Program-made: the position numbers and the translations under genes
Notes under the pieces: model-generated
Databases searched by the model: none
Seen by the model: only the letters and a program-made list of their open reading frames with translations
Told to the model about the DNA's origin: nothing
Shown here: positions 24,601 through 35,906 of the stretch, in pieces
How the letters are laid out: every line of letters begins with the position of its first letter
Numbering within the stretch: position 1 is the stretch's first letter
NCBI GenBank assembly: GCA_009823505.1
Contig: VZQC01014000.1
Coordinates: forward strand, 925,316 to 989,315
Direction of reading: 5' to 3'
From: Rhizomys pruinosus
Lineage: Eukaryota > Chordata > Mammalia > Rodentia > Spalacidae
Length of the DNA: 64,000 nucleotides

Positions 24601-24734
24601 AAAGCTAGTCTCTGAAAAGAAATCTTGAAAACACTACCCTAATACATAGTTTTGGATTGTTAGAAATCTACAGCTTGATGCATAAGAGGAAGATTCTGTT
24701 GCAGACTCAATAAAGGGAGATGATGAAGGGTGCT

Positions 24735-24985
24735 GGTTCCTGTCTCTGGGCTTTGGAGCCAATCAGTGTGGGAACAACTGGACTCTGTGGCTGGAAGGCT
24801 ATGACTTTGAATCAAATTTTATTTTGTTTTTAAGTTCCAAGCTTCAGTTTATTCATCTACCAAATATGGCTTGAAGGCATATTTCATAGGGTTATGGCAA
24901 AAATTTAGCACCATACTGAAAGTTAACATTTAGCCAGAATACTTAGCAGATAGTAGAGATTTGGGGTAACTGTGAGTACTTTTGG
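24735..24985 (+). mobile_element. MIR remnant
   Basis: ctttggagccaatcagtgtggg, gctatgacttt, agcttcagtttattcatctaccaaatatgg, atttcatagggttatggc, ttagcagatagtagag follow MIR order. Confidence 0.65.
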
Positions 24986-25164
24986 TAACTGTTAGTGGTA
25001 GTAATATTCCTGAGAAAGGAAAATAAGTTATAAAAAGATAGTCAGCTGAAGATGCTCATCACCATGTTCAGTGGCATGTATAGACCATTACAAAGTGATC
25101 TTATTGGAGACTCTTAGTGACACATAGTCCTTGAATAGTTCCTGTAATTTTATGTGAGGCTTTT

Positions 25165-25326
25165 AATTATATATATATATATATATTGAGTCTTTTTTGA
25201 GAAAGGTCTCCCTTTAGTCCCAGCTAGCCTGGAGCTCACTATGTAGACCAGGCTGGCCTTGAACTCACAGAGATCCACTTGCCTCCCGAGTGCTGGGATT
25301 TAAGGTGGGCGCCACCATGCCTGGCT
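25165..25326 (-). mobile_element. B1 SINE with adjacent (TA)n
   Basis: (TA)n at 25165-25185, then ttgagaaaggtctccctttagtcccagctagcctggagctc...gtgggcgccaccatgcctggct. Confidence 0.88.
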
Positions 25327-25464
25327 TAATTATATTTTAAAATATGGGACCAGATGGAACATTTTCAAATCATGTCCATATTTTGATTACTGTTGCTAAA
25401 AGGTATTGTATGAATGAATGCTTGGTAATTGAGGAGTCCCTAACCCTTAAAAAAAAAATCTGAA

Positions 25465-25629
25465 TTAGCTGGTCATAATGGCAAACGCCTTTAGTTCCAC
25501 CACTTTTGAGGCAGAGGCAGGAAGATCTCTGTAAGATCAAAGCTAGCCTGGTTAATATAGTGAGTTCCAGGCCAGCTCAGGCTACGAGAGCCTGTTTTAA
25601 CCCTCTCCCCTCCAAAAAAAAAAAAAAAG
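25465..25629 (+). mobile_element. B1 SINE, diverged
   Basis: ttagctggtcataatggcaaacgcctttagttcc...gaggcagaggcaggaagatctctg...gcctgttttaaccctctcccc plus an A tail. Confidence 0.8.
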
Positions 25630-25650
25630 TCCGTATAAAAATGGTTATTA

Positions 25651-25887
25651 GGGGCTGGAAAGATGACTCAGAAGTTAAAAGTACTGTCTGCTTTTCCAGA
25701 GGACCCAGGTTCGATTTCCAGTACTCACATGGCAGCTAACAATCATCCATAATTCTAGTTCCAGAGGATCCAATGCCCTCTCTGGCCTCTGCAGGCTTTG
25801 CATAGCATAGGTACACTTACACACATGCAGGCAAGCCTCATATACATAAAGTAAAAATAAGTAAATCAAAAGAAACTTAAAAAAAAT
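25651..25887 (+). mobile_element. B2/B3 SINE, old single-copy form
   Basis: ggggctggaaagatgactcagaagttaaaag, ggttcgatttcc, ttctagttccagaggatccaatgccctctctggcctctgcaggc, A-rich tail. No duplication block. Confidence 0.9.
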
Positions 25888-25896
25888 GTTCACAAA

Positions 25897-26120
25897 CTAG
25901 ACCTGGTACCACAAAGCTGTAACCTTAGCTAGTTTGGAGGCAGAGAAGGAGGATTGTGAGCTCAAGGCTAACCTGGGCTACATAGTAAATTCAAGTTTAG
26001 ACTGGGCAGCTTAATGAGATCCTGTCTCAAAATATGAAATAAAAGGGCAAAGGATATAGCTCAGTGAAAGAATGTTTACATATTATGTGCAAGGTCCTCA
26101 GTCCGATTTCCAGTACTTAA
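25897..26120 (+). mobile_element. Old B1 followed by ID-like unit
   Basis: Diverged B1 (25897-26045: ctggtaccacaaagctgtaaccttagctag...gatcctgtctcaaaa) immediately followed by an ID-like head (aaaggatatagctcagtgaaagaatg...ggtcctcagtccgatttccagtac). The order is B1 then ID, the reverse of B4. Confidence 0.6.
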
Positions 26121-26860
26121 AGTAATTATTATTATACATAGTCTTTGGCATTAATAAAAATCTTAATTACTCAGGGCTACACATTGAAGCCCTATCTCAA
26201 AAAATATCATTCAGCTAATTTATAGAAGAGATGGCTGACTTTTAAAATATTGCTGGTACATAGTCTCTAAATTGGTAATAAATAGGATTAGTCTCCATTT
26301 AACATTATGTATATGACAAACATATTCCTTTAAAGTTTATTATAATAAATGTAATTTTTCAAAATCTTGGCACAACTGTAGAATTTCTTTTCTTTTTCCA
26401 TGTAGCTGTTTTAAAATACCTTTTCATGTTTCTTGGTCAAAAAGTATTGAAGTATTTAGAGTGATAACCTTGAATATTTATGTACCATGAGGTAGAGAAA
26501 ATAGGAAGAATCTTATACAAAATATGAATTAAAACTTTGTAGATCTAATCTTTTATAAAATAGATAAATATAGGAATGATTCATCTTTTTAGGATAAACT
26601 CAATCTCTGTTGTCAGGGACTAACTTCCAAATATGTTATTCATTTTAATAAATGGGATTAAATGGGTTCAAAAAGGAAAAGTTCTATTTGTAATCATTAA
26701 GAACATAACGTGTGTGCTGTTCACTCCTGTCCTAATTTATACACCCTTTTAGCTAATCATCATCTTTTTCAACTAAGCACTGAATTTTAACACTGTAATC
26801 TTCAAATCTAAACTATATGATCAATTTTTTTTTAGCAAAAACTCCCTGTTCAGGTTCTAA

Positions 26861-26995
<135 letters not shown>

Positions 26996-27034
26996 TGATT
27001 TGCAGTTGTTGGTGTTTTGGTTTGCATTTTGGTT

Positions 27035-27168
27035 TTTTGAGCCAAGGTGGAACTCCGTAGCTCTAGCTGCAACCTCACTACGAACCCCTCGCTATCCACA
27101 AACCCAGAAAGTGATCCTGCCTCAGCTGTCTGGAGGATTATAGGTACGAGGCACAATCCCGGTTTTTA
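27035..27168 (-). mobile_element. Old B1 remnant
   Basis: ttttttgagccaaggtggaactccgtagctctagctgcaacctc...gatcctgcctcagctgtctggaggattataggtacgagg; strongly diverged. Confidence 0.5.
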
Positions 27169-27929
27169 TTGACTGTCTTCTCTCCCAGCTGCCCAAATGT
27201 AGGTAGACGAGAAGTTTGTGGGGTTCTGTGCTTGGGTCCTCCGTGTTGCTAGGAAACTTGAATCCCTACTGGAGCTATAGAAACACTACACATAGTGTGT
27301 CTTTCAGAAAGAGCAGCAGCTTTGTTTCAGAACAACTTGAATAACTACAAAGTATAATAATGCCCAGGGCAGACTTACAAGCATGGAGCACAGCAGCAGG
27401 ATTTTTATTTCCCGAGGTGCTTCCTGCAGAAGAATATTTGGTCACCTGCATTGACACCTTCCTGCTGCATAAAAGCTGTGTCTTTATAGATAAGCTGGCG
27501 AGGCAACCAGTTGTGGCGATCCTGCCTGGATCTCTGCTTTGGCTCCAGCTTCCTGGTGTTCGTACTCTTGAGAACAGGGTGGGTAGATTAGGGCAACTAT
27601 TTGAACTTCCATGTATCTGCTTTTTGCTCTATTGTATGTGATACTTGCAGCGACCCTCTGTGATTGGTACTGTGGTGGGTATTAAAAATGTTCCTACTGT
27701 GGTTGTAAAGAAACCAACAAAAATGTTTGACTGATACCGTAGGGCAAAGATCTCCTCAAGGTCCTTCTACTGGGCTTGATTTCCAGCTCTCAAAATTGTA
27801 ACTATAAGGGATGGAATAAAGGAAATGAAGTAGTCTATAACTGAGGAATTCACCAGTAGAGCTTTCCACACTTAAGGAAACACGTTAAATATACACATAA
27901 CGAGTAACTGTGCTGGGTGACCTTCACCT

Positions 27930-28085
27930 AGCAGTTTTTGTGTGCCAAGTGTTACAATGGCACCTATCACTTACTCTTATTACTGAATACATTGTATTGG
28001 TGAGAAAAGGGAGACTCAGAGTCCAGCTTTTCAGAACTAGCCACCGTCTGCTACCTGGAACTCTATTTTCTGTTTCTTTAGGACT
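27930..28085 (-). mobile_element. Possible MIR remnant
   Basis: gtgtgccaagtgttacaatgg, tattggtgagaaaagggagactcagag and actagccac follow the order of a reversed MIR. Confidence 0.45.
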
Positions 28086-28683
28086 TTCCATGAGTTTAAC
28101 TCCAGTTTTGGCAGCGGTGTCAATTAAAATAACCCGTCTTTGCAGAGTCCATGTTCTAGTATAGCATGCATTGGCAAAGTCCTGTGGATCAGTAGGTGCT
28201 CATGTGAGGCTCAGGGAGTCATTAGGATCTCAGGTGTGGAGAAGGGTGTGACCAAAGAGAAGCCAAAAAGTGTTTCCTTTAACAGTGAAAATGCCACTCA
28301 AATTAATATGGAAAGGGACGGAGAGAACATCCTGTGCTGAGGTGGTCCAGAGCGACAGTCAAACTTGAATCTCTGTCCGTGAAATTGAGAAGAAAAAAGA
28401 ATTTCATGTTAGGTTGTTGTCATACCTCAAACTGTTTCAGAAAAACATGGTATGTGTGGAGTTCATTAGCATCTGCTATTGCAAGCATCCACTGGAGTCC
28501 ATGGAACAGTCTGTTACAGATAAGGAGAGACCACTGCAGTGACTTCTTAGAGCTAGCACAATCACTTTCCTTCTAGCAAGCATATTTAAACAGTTTTGCG
28601 CAGGTGTATGTCAGTGCAGTTACACAAAAATTAACGAGTAGTTCTCCTTTGCTTTAGGCTGCAATCCCAAATGACACTTCTAA

Positions 28684-29049
<366 letters not shown>

Positions 29050-29050
29050 T

Positions 29051-29358
29051 AGATAAAAGTTTCTAAATTTTTTTTTATTAATATTTATTTCTGTATGTGT
29101 ATGAATGTACTGTCTGCATGCAAATTTGTGCACCCATGTCATGCAACGCCGCGGAGGTCAGAAGAGGGTCTCGGATTCCCCTGGAGCTGGAGTTCTCCTG
29201 GAATTGGAGCTTCAGACGGTTCTTGGCCGCCATGTGGGTGCTGGGGATCGAACCCGGGTCCTCCGTAGGAGCAGTCGGTGCTCTTAACCGCTAGGCCATC
29301 TCTCCAGCCCCTTTTAAATTTTTTTTTAATTAATTTTATTTAAGATAAAAGTTTCTAA
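29051..29358 (-). mobile_element. B3-like SINE insertion beside exon B, 16-bp target duplication
   Basis: AGATAAAAGTTTCTAA at 29051-29066 and 29343-29358 encloses the insertion. The SINE body (about 29068-29310) is of the duplicated subfamily. Between its head (ctccagcccc) and the right duplication lie about 31 bp of extra T-rich sequence that look like a second SINE tail, suggesting two nested insertions. The left edge is 8 bp past the exon B donor, and inserted DNA starts 24 bp past it. Confidence 0.9.
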
Positions 29359-29479
29359 TTGAGTCTTTAATGTTAGCTTGGCTGTACCCTGTATTGCGAC
29401 AGATTATTTTATTTTAATTTATGCTGGTAGCAATAAATAATTCAACTTTTGTCTATATGTTTGTTTGTGTTGCTGCCTG

Positions 29480-29779
29480 TGCAGGTGTATGTCCGAAAGC
29501 TGGAGGACAACTCTTTATTTAGAGTACCACCCATGTATTTTTCTTTTTTATTTCTTTGAGACAGGGTCTCTTATTGGCCTCAAACTCTACAGTAGAAATA
29601 GACTAGTCTGAACAAACAGAAAGCCCAGGCAGGCACTTCCCCCCCCTTCCTCCCTTTCAGCTGGAGAGTACAAGCTTCTGTTTCTACACTCAGCTTTGTT
29701 ACATGGTTCCCAGGGATAAAACTCAGGTCCTGATGCTTGAAAGGCAAGCATCTGTCTTACCGATCTCCTCTCCAGCCCC
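29480..29779 (-). mobile_element. B4 SINE, diverged
   Basis: tgagacagggtctcttattggcctcaaactc...ggataaaactcaggtcctgatgcttgaaaggcaagcatc...ctcctctccagcccc. Confidence 0.75.
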
Positions 29780-29879
29780 AAATAGTGCAACTTTGAATAG
29801 TAAGGATACTGTCATTCTATGTCCTTGCTCTGTTGCTATACATGTGTATATGTAAATTAGGGGTAAATGAAAAGAAACA

Positions 29880-29990
29880 GAAGTTTATTATAGTCTACAT
29901 GTGCCAAACACGCTTGTTCAAATCCCACAGCAGCCCTATGAGGTGTGTATGATTTTCACTCATTTACTCCAGAGAACACAGCTGGCTGTG
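29880..29990 (-). mobile_element. MIR fragment
   Basis: tgccaaacacgcttgttcaaatcccacagcagccctatgaggtgtgtatgattttcactc resembles the reversed MIR core. Confidence 0.55.
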
Positions 29991-30902
29991 TGTTGGAGTT
30001 GTGACTGTGACGTTGGGATGTGTCTCCAGTGCTTTGCTTGACGTTGCCAAGGCACACACATAGTCACTACTCTCCCCCAACTAAGGCTTCAGACTCCATT
30101 GGTCATATACTCCTATTAGAAGAAGAAATTGCTTATGTGTGCATATGTAACATAGTTTTAGATATTTGTATATATCCATTCTTGGCTGATAACCTGAGAC
30201 CCATTGTACTGTTGGAGAACAATGCATTATTAAGATTAGTGGGATGACAGCTTGAGTGCTTTGTGACCATGATTGAGAAGGACAGTGTCTCCTCAGATCT
30301 AACTGTGTGCTCATTGCTTTGCTCCATAAAGATGTCAGCCAAGAACTTACTCTGAGAAAAGGAGACGTGCCAGCCCTGACTTTTTAAAAAAGTCATATAT
30401 TTATGGCTCCATTATTGGTATTATTTTAAATCTGAGATTACTTTGCAGAAATCCTTATAAGCCTTTTTGTCTACCTGGTGAGCATTCAGTAATATCTGTG
30501 AATCCCCAAGACAGAAGAAATGTATTGTATGTTGAAAATCTGTATGTTGAGAAAGGACAGAGAAAGATGGCATGCCTGCTCACCCCTCTGCCTTACAGTG
30601 CCCCTCTTGTCCTGCAGATGAAGAGTGGACACCCGTGCCAAAGCATTAAAGACTAGTAAAAGCAAGTCTTTGTCAGTCACTTCAAATTAGAAACAGACGT
30701 AAATTAGAAGTTGTAACATTTTGTTCCTACTCCATTAATTAATTGCAATCTATGCTGTATTAGGGAAGTCTTATGGACAGAGTTGAGTCTGTGTGCTTAG
30801 TCTTCCTGATAACTGAATCTAGAATATAAAGGAGACAGTATTCCAACACTAAGGGATCTTGGAGATCGGTGTTCTAAGCTGTTTTGTTAGTTTTTGTTTG
30901 TT

Positions 30903-31051
30903 GATTGGTTGGTTGGTTGGTTGGTTGGTTGGCTTTTTTGAGATAGGGTCTCACCGTGTAGCCCCAGCTGGCCTACGACTCACTATGTAGACCAGGCTGG
31001 CCTTTGCATCCCCAGTGCTGGGATTAAAGGTGTGCACCACCACACCTAACT
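30903..31051 (-). mobile_element. B1 SINE with (GGTT)n tail
   Basis: (GGTT)n at 30903-30932, then ttttttgagatagggtctcaccgtgtagccccagctggcc...ggtgtgcaccaccacacctaact. Confidence 0.9.
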
Positions 31052-31296
31052 CAAGCTCTTTTATTTATTTACTATTTTTTATGTGTATGAATGTACTGAC
31101 TGTATGTAGGTTGGTGCCTCCTTGTTGTGTAATGCTGCAGAGGTCAGAAGAGGGTGTTGGATTCCTGTGGAACTGTAGTTAAGGATGGTTCTTAGCTGCC
31201 ATGTGGGTGCTGGAAATTGAACCCAGGTCCTCTCTGCAAGAGCAGTCAGTGCTCTTAACCACTGAACCATCTCTCCAGCCCCAAGCTCTTTTATTT
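31052..31296 (-). mobile_element. B2/B3 SINE, old single-copy form, 15-bp target duplication
   Basis: CAAGCTCTTTTATTT at 31052-31066 and 31282-31296 flanks the element. It has tgtggaactgtagttaaggatgg with no duplicated block. Confidence 0.94.
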
Positions 31297-31461
31297 TAAA
31301 TGGAAAGAAAACAGGTATAAAGAAGTAGTGGTGTGTTCACGTTTATAGAGCTGGTGGATTAGAGTGACATGTGTTAGTGCTGATATTACTAATAGAACTA
31401 AATATGAAAAGTTAAAGGAGTGGAAATTTTTTTCTTTTTACAAGTTCTCTTAAAAATGTTT

Positions 31462-31560
31462 GATTTTTATGTTTGTTTGTTTATTTGTTTGTTTGTTTGT
31501 TTTGTATTACTGGGCATCAGATCTAGGGCTTAGAACATGCTGGACAAGGGCACTGAGCTA
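31462..31560 (-). mobile_element. ID-like fragment with (GTTT)n tail
   Basis: (GTTT)n at 31462-31502 precedes gggcatcagatctagggcttagaacatgctggacaagggcactgagctatag, a reversed ID-type head. Confidence 0.55.
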
Positions 31561-31790
31561 TAGTCTAGTCCTTTTATTTTTATTTATTTTTTTTATTTTT
31601 ATTTATTTTTATTTTTTTTAATTTTATTTATTTCTGTATGTGTATGAATGTACTGTCTGCATGCAAGTTTATGCACCCATGTCATTGGAGTTTCAGATGG
31701 TTCTCAGCCGCCATGTGGGTGCTGGGGATCGAACCCAGGTCCTCTGTAAGAGCGGTCGGCCATCTCTCCAGCCCTAGTCTAGTCCTTTTA
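31561..31790 (-). mobile_element. B3-like SINE with internal deletions including box A, 16-bp target duplication
   Basis: TAGTCTAGTCCTTTTA at 31561-31576 and 31775-31790. The body lacks the segment between 'cacccatgtca' and 'ttggagtttcag', and the segment between 'agcggtcggc' and 'catctctcc'. In sense direction the second gap removes ctagcggttaagagcg, most of Pol III box A. Confidence 0.92.
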
Positions 31791-32520
31791 GTAATACTTA
31801 TTTTATAAATAAATTCAGCTACCTACCTACCTACCAGCCTACTTCAGCTGTGTGTGATCTGTCTTCTGCTTTCTCACCCTCCCCCTTTCCTAATCTCTCT
31901 CTCCCTTATAAGCTTTAATAACACTAGACCTATGAATAGCACCCAGGCCCTTATTGACTACTCCTTGGTCTGCATGATAATACTTTATTGTTCCAAACCT
32001 CCCTAGACACTGTAGCAATTCTTGTCTCTTATGACCAGTATTATCCTGAGCAGTTCTGAACTTCTGGGATGAAGATGGGTAGAAGGCGAGGAACTGCTTT
32101 ATTTTAGAAAACTAAGCACAGACGCCTCTCTGGAGGTAATAAACCAAATGTCTCTGTAATAGAGCGCTGGTCTCAGGCCACTGAGTTTAGGTGAAATGAA
32201 TATTTTCTGTAGACCACAGGGACATAGAGAAAGCAAAGTGAATCTAATAGAGGATATCACTCTATGTAGAAGCCAAGAAAAATATGCCATTTGGCCTCAT
32301 TTCTCATGGGATAAAGGGATTGAACTATCATTAAGTGATTGCTAAGATGCTAACCTTTAAAACTAGGCATTTTAGTACTATCAATGATGATCCTGATCTC
32401 TGCCTTTCAAAATATTCTTCCAGGCTCCCTCAGCTATGGCCATACAACCCTGAACATGCCTGATTTCAAAATATACTTTTAAAAATTATAGACATAGGCC
32501 TCGAATTTCTGTTTATTATA

Positions 32521-32551
32521 CTATTCGTATGTGCGTGTGGGAGCGCGCGCA

Positions 32552-32586
<35 letters not shown>

Positions 32587-32845
32587 ACGGGTGGAGGGCA
32601 GAGCAGAACACTGGCTGTCTTCTATCGAACTCCACCCTATTACCCTGAACAAGGTCTCTCATTGAACTAGAAGTGTGCCGTTTTGCTCCTGGGATCTGCC
32701 TATCATCAACCACCTCTACCTCAACCAGTACTTGGGTTACAAGCATATGCAGCCATGCCTAGCTTTTTACATGGGTGCTTGGGATTCAAACTCAGGTCCT
32801 CATGCTTGCAAGTGCTCTTACCCACTGAGGCATCTTCCTATTGCA
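32521..32845 (-). mobile_element. B4 SINE with Z-prone TG/GC tract
   Basis: Reversed B4: acgggtggagggcagagcagaa, aaggtctctcattgaactag, gcctagctttttacatgggtgcttgggattcaaactcaggtcctcatgcttg. The tract at 32543-32589 alternates purine and pyrimidine. Confidence 0.85.
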
Positions 32846-33150
32846 GGCCTCCAGTAGAGAAGAATGGAACCCCAAGGTAAAATGGGGAAGAGTTTATTTA
32901 AGTACAGTGACCCAAAAAGAGATTTCTCTAACACAGGGCCCCGAACAAAGAAAAATTTTATATCTTTTGTTTTCATGTCTCTTATAGATAGCACTATCTA
33001 TTTTGATTCATGTTTTAAAAAATACTATTAGAATATACAAAATGGCTGGAATACTGGGGTGAGGGGGACTTGAAGACTTGAACAAGAGGTGTGTGGAAAT
33101 GTACGTACACACAGACATCATTTGTATCTGAAGCTATTACATCTCAGCCC

Positions 33151-33636
33151 TGTAATGCTATTCTTTTTTATTTTTATTTTATTTTATTTTTTTTTTATTT
33201 TTATTTTTATGCATATGAATGTACTGTCTGCGTGTCGGTTTGTGCACCTTTGTCGTGCAATGCCGCGGAGGTCAGAAGAGGGTCTCGGATTCCCCTGGAA
33301 CTGGAGTTAAAGATGGCTCTCGGCCGCCATGTGGGTGCTGGGGATCGAACCCGGGTCCTCTGTAAGAGCGGTCGGTGCTCTTAACCGCTAGGCCATCTCT
33401 TCTGTATGTGTATGAATGTACTGTCTGCATGCAAGTCTGTGCACCCGTGTCGTGCAACGCCGCGGAGGTCAGAAGAGGGTCTCGGATTCCCCTGGAACTG
33501 GAGTTCTCCTGGAACTGGAGCTTCAGACGGTTCTCAGCCGCCATGTGGGTGCTGGGGATCGAACCCGGGTCCTCTGTAAGAGCGGTCGGCGCTCTTAACC
33601 GCTAGGCCATCTCTCCAGCCCTGTAATGCTATTCTT
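33151..33636 (-). mobile_element. Head-to-tail B3-like SINE dimer within one target duplication
   Basis: TGTAATGCTATTCTT at 33151-33165 and 33622-33636 encloses two units. Right unit 33399-33621 (5' in sense) has the duplicated block and a truncated tail. Left unit 33166-33398 (3' in sense) lacks the duplicated block and the first bases of its head. The junction at about 33398 reads ccatctct|tctgtatg, so the units are fused without a poly(A) stretch or internal target duplication. Confidence 0.92.
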
Positions 33637-33711
33637 AAAATGAGAAGTCTTAAAACATGTATTATGCCTCTTTCAACATTACTGTATTTTCATTTTAAAA
33701 CATGTTATCAG

Positions 33712-33917
33712 GCTGAGGATTAACTCAGTTAGTAGAGTACCTACCTAGCACACAAGAAGCCCTGGGTTTAGTCTCTAGCACCACAGAAAAACTGGGCATA
33801 GTGGCACAAGTCTATAATTCTAGCACTCTGGAGGTAGAGGCAGGAAGATTAGAAGTTCAAGAGCAGCCTGAGCTACATAGTGATTTCAAGTCCAGGTTGG
33901 GCTATTTTAGACCTTGT
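33712..33917 (+). mobile_element. B4 SINE (ID+B1)
   Basis: ggctgaggattaactcagttagtagagtacc...tctctagcaccacag, then a B1 half: tgggcatagtggcacaagtctataattctagcactctggaggtag. Confidence 0.8.
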
Positions 33918-33918
33918 T

Positions 33919-34052
33919 TGTTTGTTTCTCCCTATAGCCCTGCCCTACCAGGAACTTACTATGTAGATCAGACTAGCCTTGATCTCACAGATATCTGCCT
34001 GCTTCTGCCTCCCAGAATGCTGGGACTAAAGGCATGTACTACCATGCCTGGC
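33919..34052 (-). mobile_element. B1 SINE, inverted against the preceding B4
   Basis: ctccctatagccctgccctaccaggaacttactatgtagatcag...gctgggactaaaggcatgtactaccatgcctggcc. It directly abuts the opposite-strand B1 half of the B4. Confidence 0.88.
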
Positions 34053-34855
34053 CAGGAATGGTATATTGATTTATTCTTTTAGTCATTATAGTATTATAAA
34101 GGTCTTTAGCTCACTGTTGTCTAGTGAGACTTTTTCTTATATTCACACTCTACAGAGCTGTAAGTCAGAGTTTCAACAACATTATTTTCTTTCAAAAACA
34201 TTGAAAATTTTTTGCACATTTATTTTTAGACAGAAGACAATAAAAACCTTAGAAGAGAGAAAATTTATTTCATTTTGGGGGATAGTATATAATAGTTTAG
34301 CTTAGAAACATCATTGACTACATTTAAATGAACACTTCTTCCTTATAAAGTACTTTAATTAACAATACAAGGGTGTATTGTTTAAAAACAAAGCTAATGT
34401 ATCTAAATGTATCCAAAGGTACTTCAAAGGAAGAAGAAATGAAACTGAAGCAGAAACATTTATTGGGAGTTTTAACCTGTAGGGCTTCTAAATATAAATA
34501 AATTGTAAAGGCAAGAATAACTTTGTATGCATGTAAAATATTCCATTTATATCACTTAAAATTTACTTCAGTGAGTGCTTTTCTTTTTTATAATGTCATT
34601 CTTTAAAACATTCATTAAGTCATAGCAATTGGATTCATTTTGCATACTTAGTAGCACAAAGTTCAAATATTTTTAATAATTGGTTTTAAGTAAGTTCCTG
34701 GGATATAGCACTTGGGGAAAAAGAGGGAAAGCTTCATTGATGGAGCATGTGTTCAGTTCTGGTATCCTTAGAGGTGCAAAGATGAGACAGGTGAGTTTTC
34801 TGTTGTCTATTCAATGTAGTTGTAAGATAAATAAATAATCTAGTTCTTATCCCTT

Positions 34856-34962
34856 TAGTCCCAGCTGGCCTGGAGCTCTCTGGCTCTGTAGACCAGGCTG
34901 GCCTTGAACTCACAAAGATCCGCCTGCCTCTGCCTCCCGGGTGCATGCGCCACCACGCCCAG
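34856..34962 (-). mobile_element. B1 SINE, truncated at tail and with internal gap
   Basis: ttagtcccagctggcctggagctctctggctctgtagaccaggctgg...cctcccgggtgcatgcgccaccacgcccagcc. The tail end is missing. Confidence 0.9.
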
Positions 34963-35181
34963 CCACCTAGTACTTTTTTTTTTTTTTTTTTGTTTTTTTT
35001 TGGTCTTTTCGAGACAGGGTCTCCCTGTAGTCCCAGCTGTCCTGGAACTCACTTTGTAGACCAGGCTGGCCTTGAACTCACAAAGATCCGCCTGCCTCTG
35101 CCTCCCGAGTGCTAGGATTAAAGGCGTGCGCCACCACACCCGGCCCACCAAGAGGAAATCACAGATCCACCTAGTACTTTT
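34963..35181 (-). mobile_element. B1 SINE with fold-back extra sequence at its 5' junction
   Basis: CCACCTAGTACTTTT at 34963-34977 and 35167-35181. A B1 with a long T tail fills 34978-35145. About 21 non-B1 bases (35146-35166) sit between its head and the right duplication. They include AAATCACAGAT, part of the inverted copy of GGATCTGTGATTT located downstream at 35185-35197. Confidence 0.88.
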
Positions 35182-35906
35182 AAAGGATCTGTGATTTACT
35201 CTTAGCTTATCTTAGCTAGAGATGGGTTCTTTATGGAATAAGGCCAGGAGAAAACCACAAGAGCCTGAGCTGTAACAGGTGTCAGGCTAGCTGAGTTTGT
35301 TTGATTTTGTTCCTCCCAAGGGTTGTTTCCTTTAATCTGTTGTAGGGTAGTTAGTATTTTCTTTATTTATAGAGGAAGGTGTGGTTAATTCATCTTCCTA
35401 AGAGTCTTCAGCAAATAAGGACTATGGCTTGAATGAGGTCAGCCTAACAGTGTCTTTTAGTGGAGAAGAAATATAAAGTTGAGAAATACATAGGTATGCT
35501 GAGAATTTGAACCCTGCGGCTTGGGCAGGCTATCTCCATATCACAGTACTTACTAGTCATTTAAGAGAAATTCAGCAAATGCTTGTGAAATGTAGGAGCT
35601 GGCCTCTTATCCTACTTCCTTACTGAGTGGGGGTAGACTGAGCTGGAAGCTAGCCCACAGGCTGCTGAGCTAACTCTGCTGAGTCATTACTACGTAGGGA
35701 AATGTAAGTGCAGGTGATCTATCTATCCCTCTTTACTGATCCTCCTTCTAGGAAGGATTTGTGGTGGCTCCCATTACAGGAAGATGCTAAGATAAGGAAA
35801 ATGGTCCAGAGATTTCTATGTGAGCACTTCTAAATTCAATTTTGAGCTTCCTCCTGTTGGCACTTCAAAAAAATGCTGTGTTGTGTGATCCTGACACTAG
35901 AAATAC

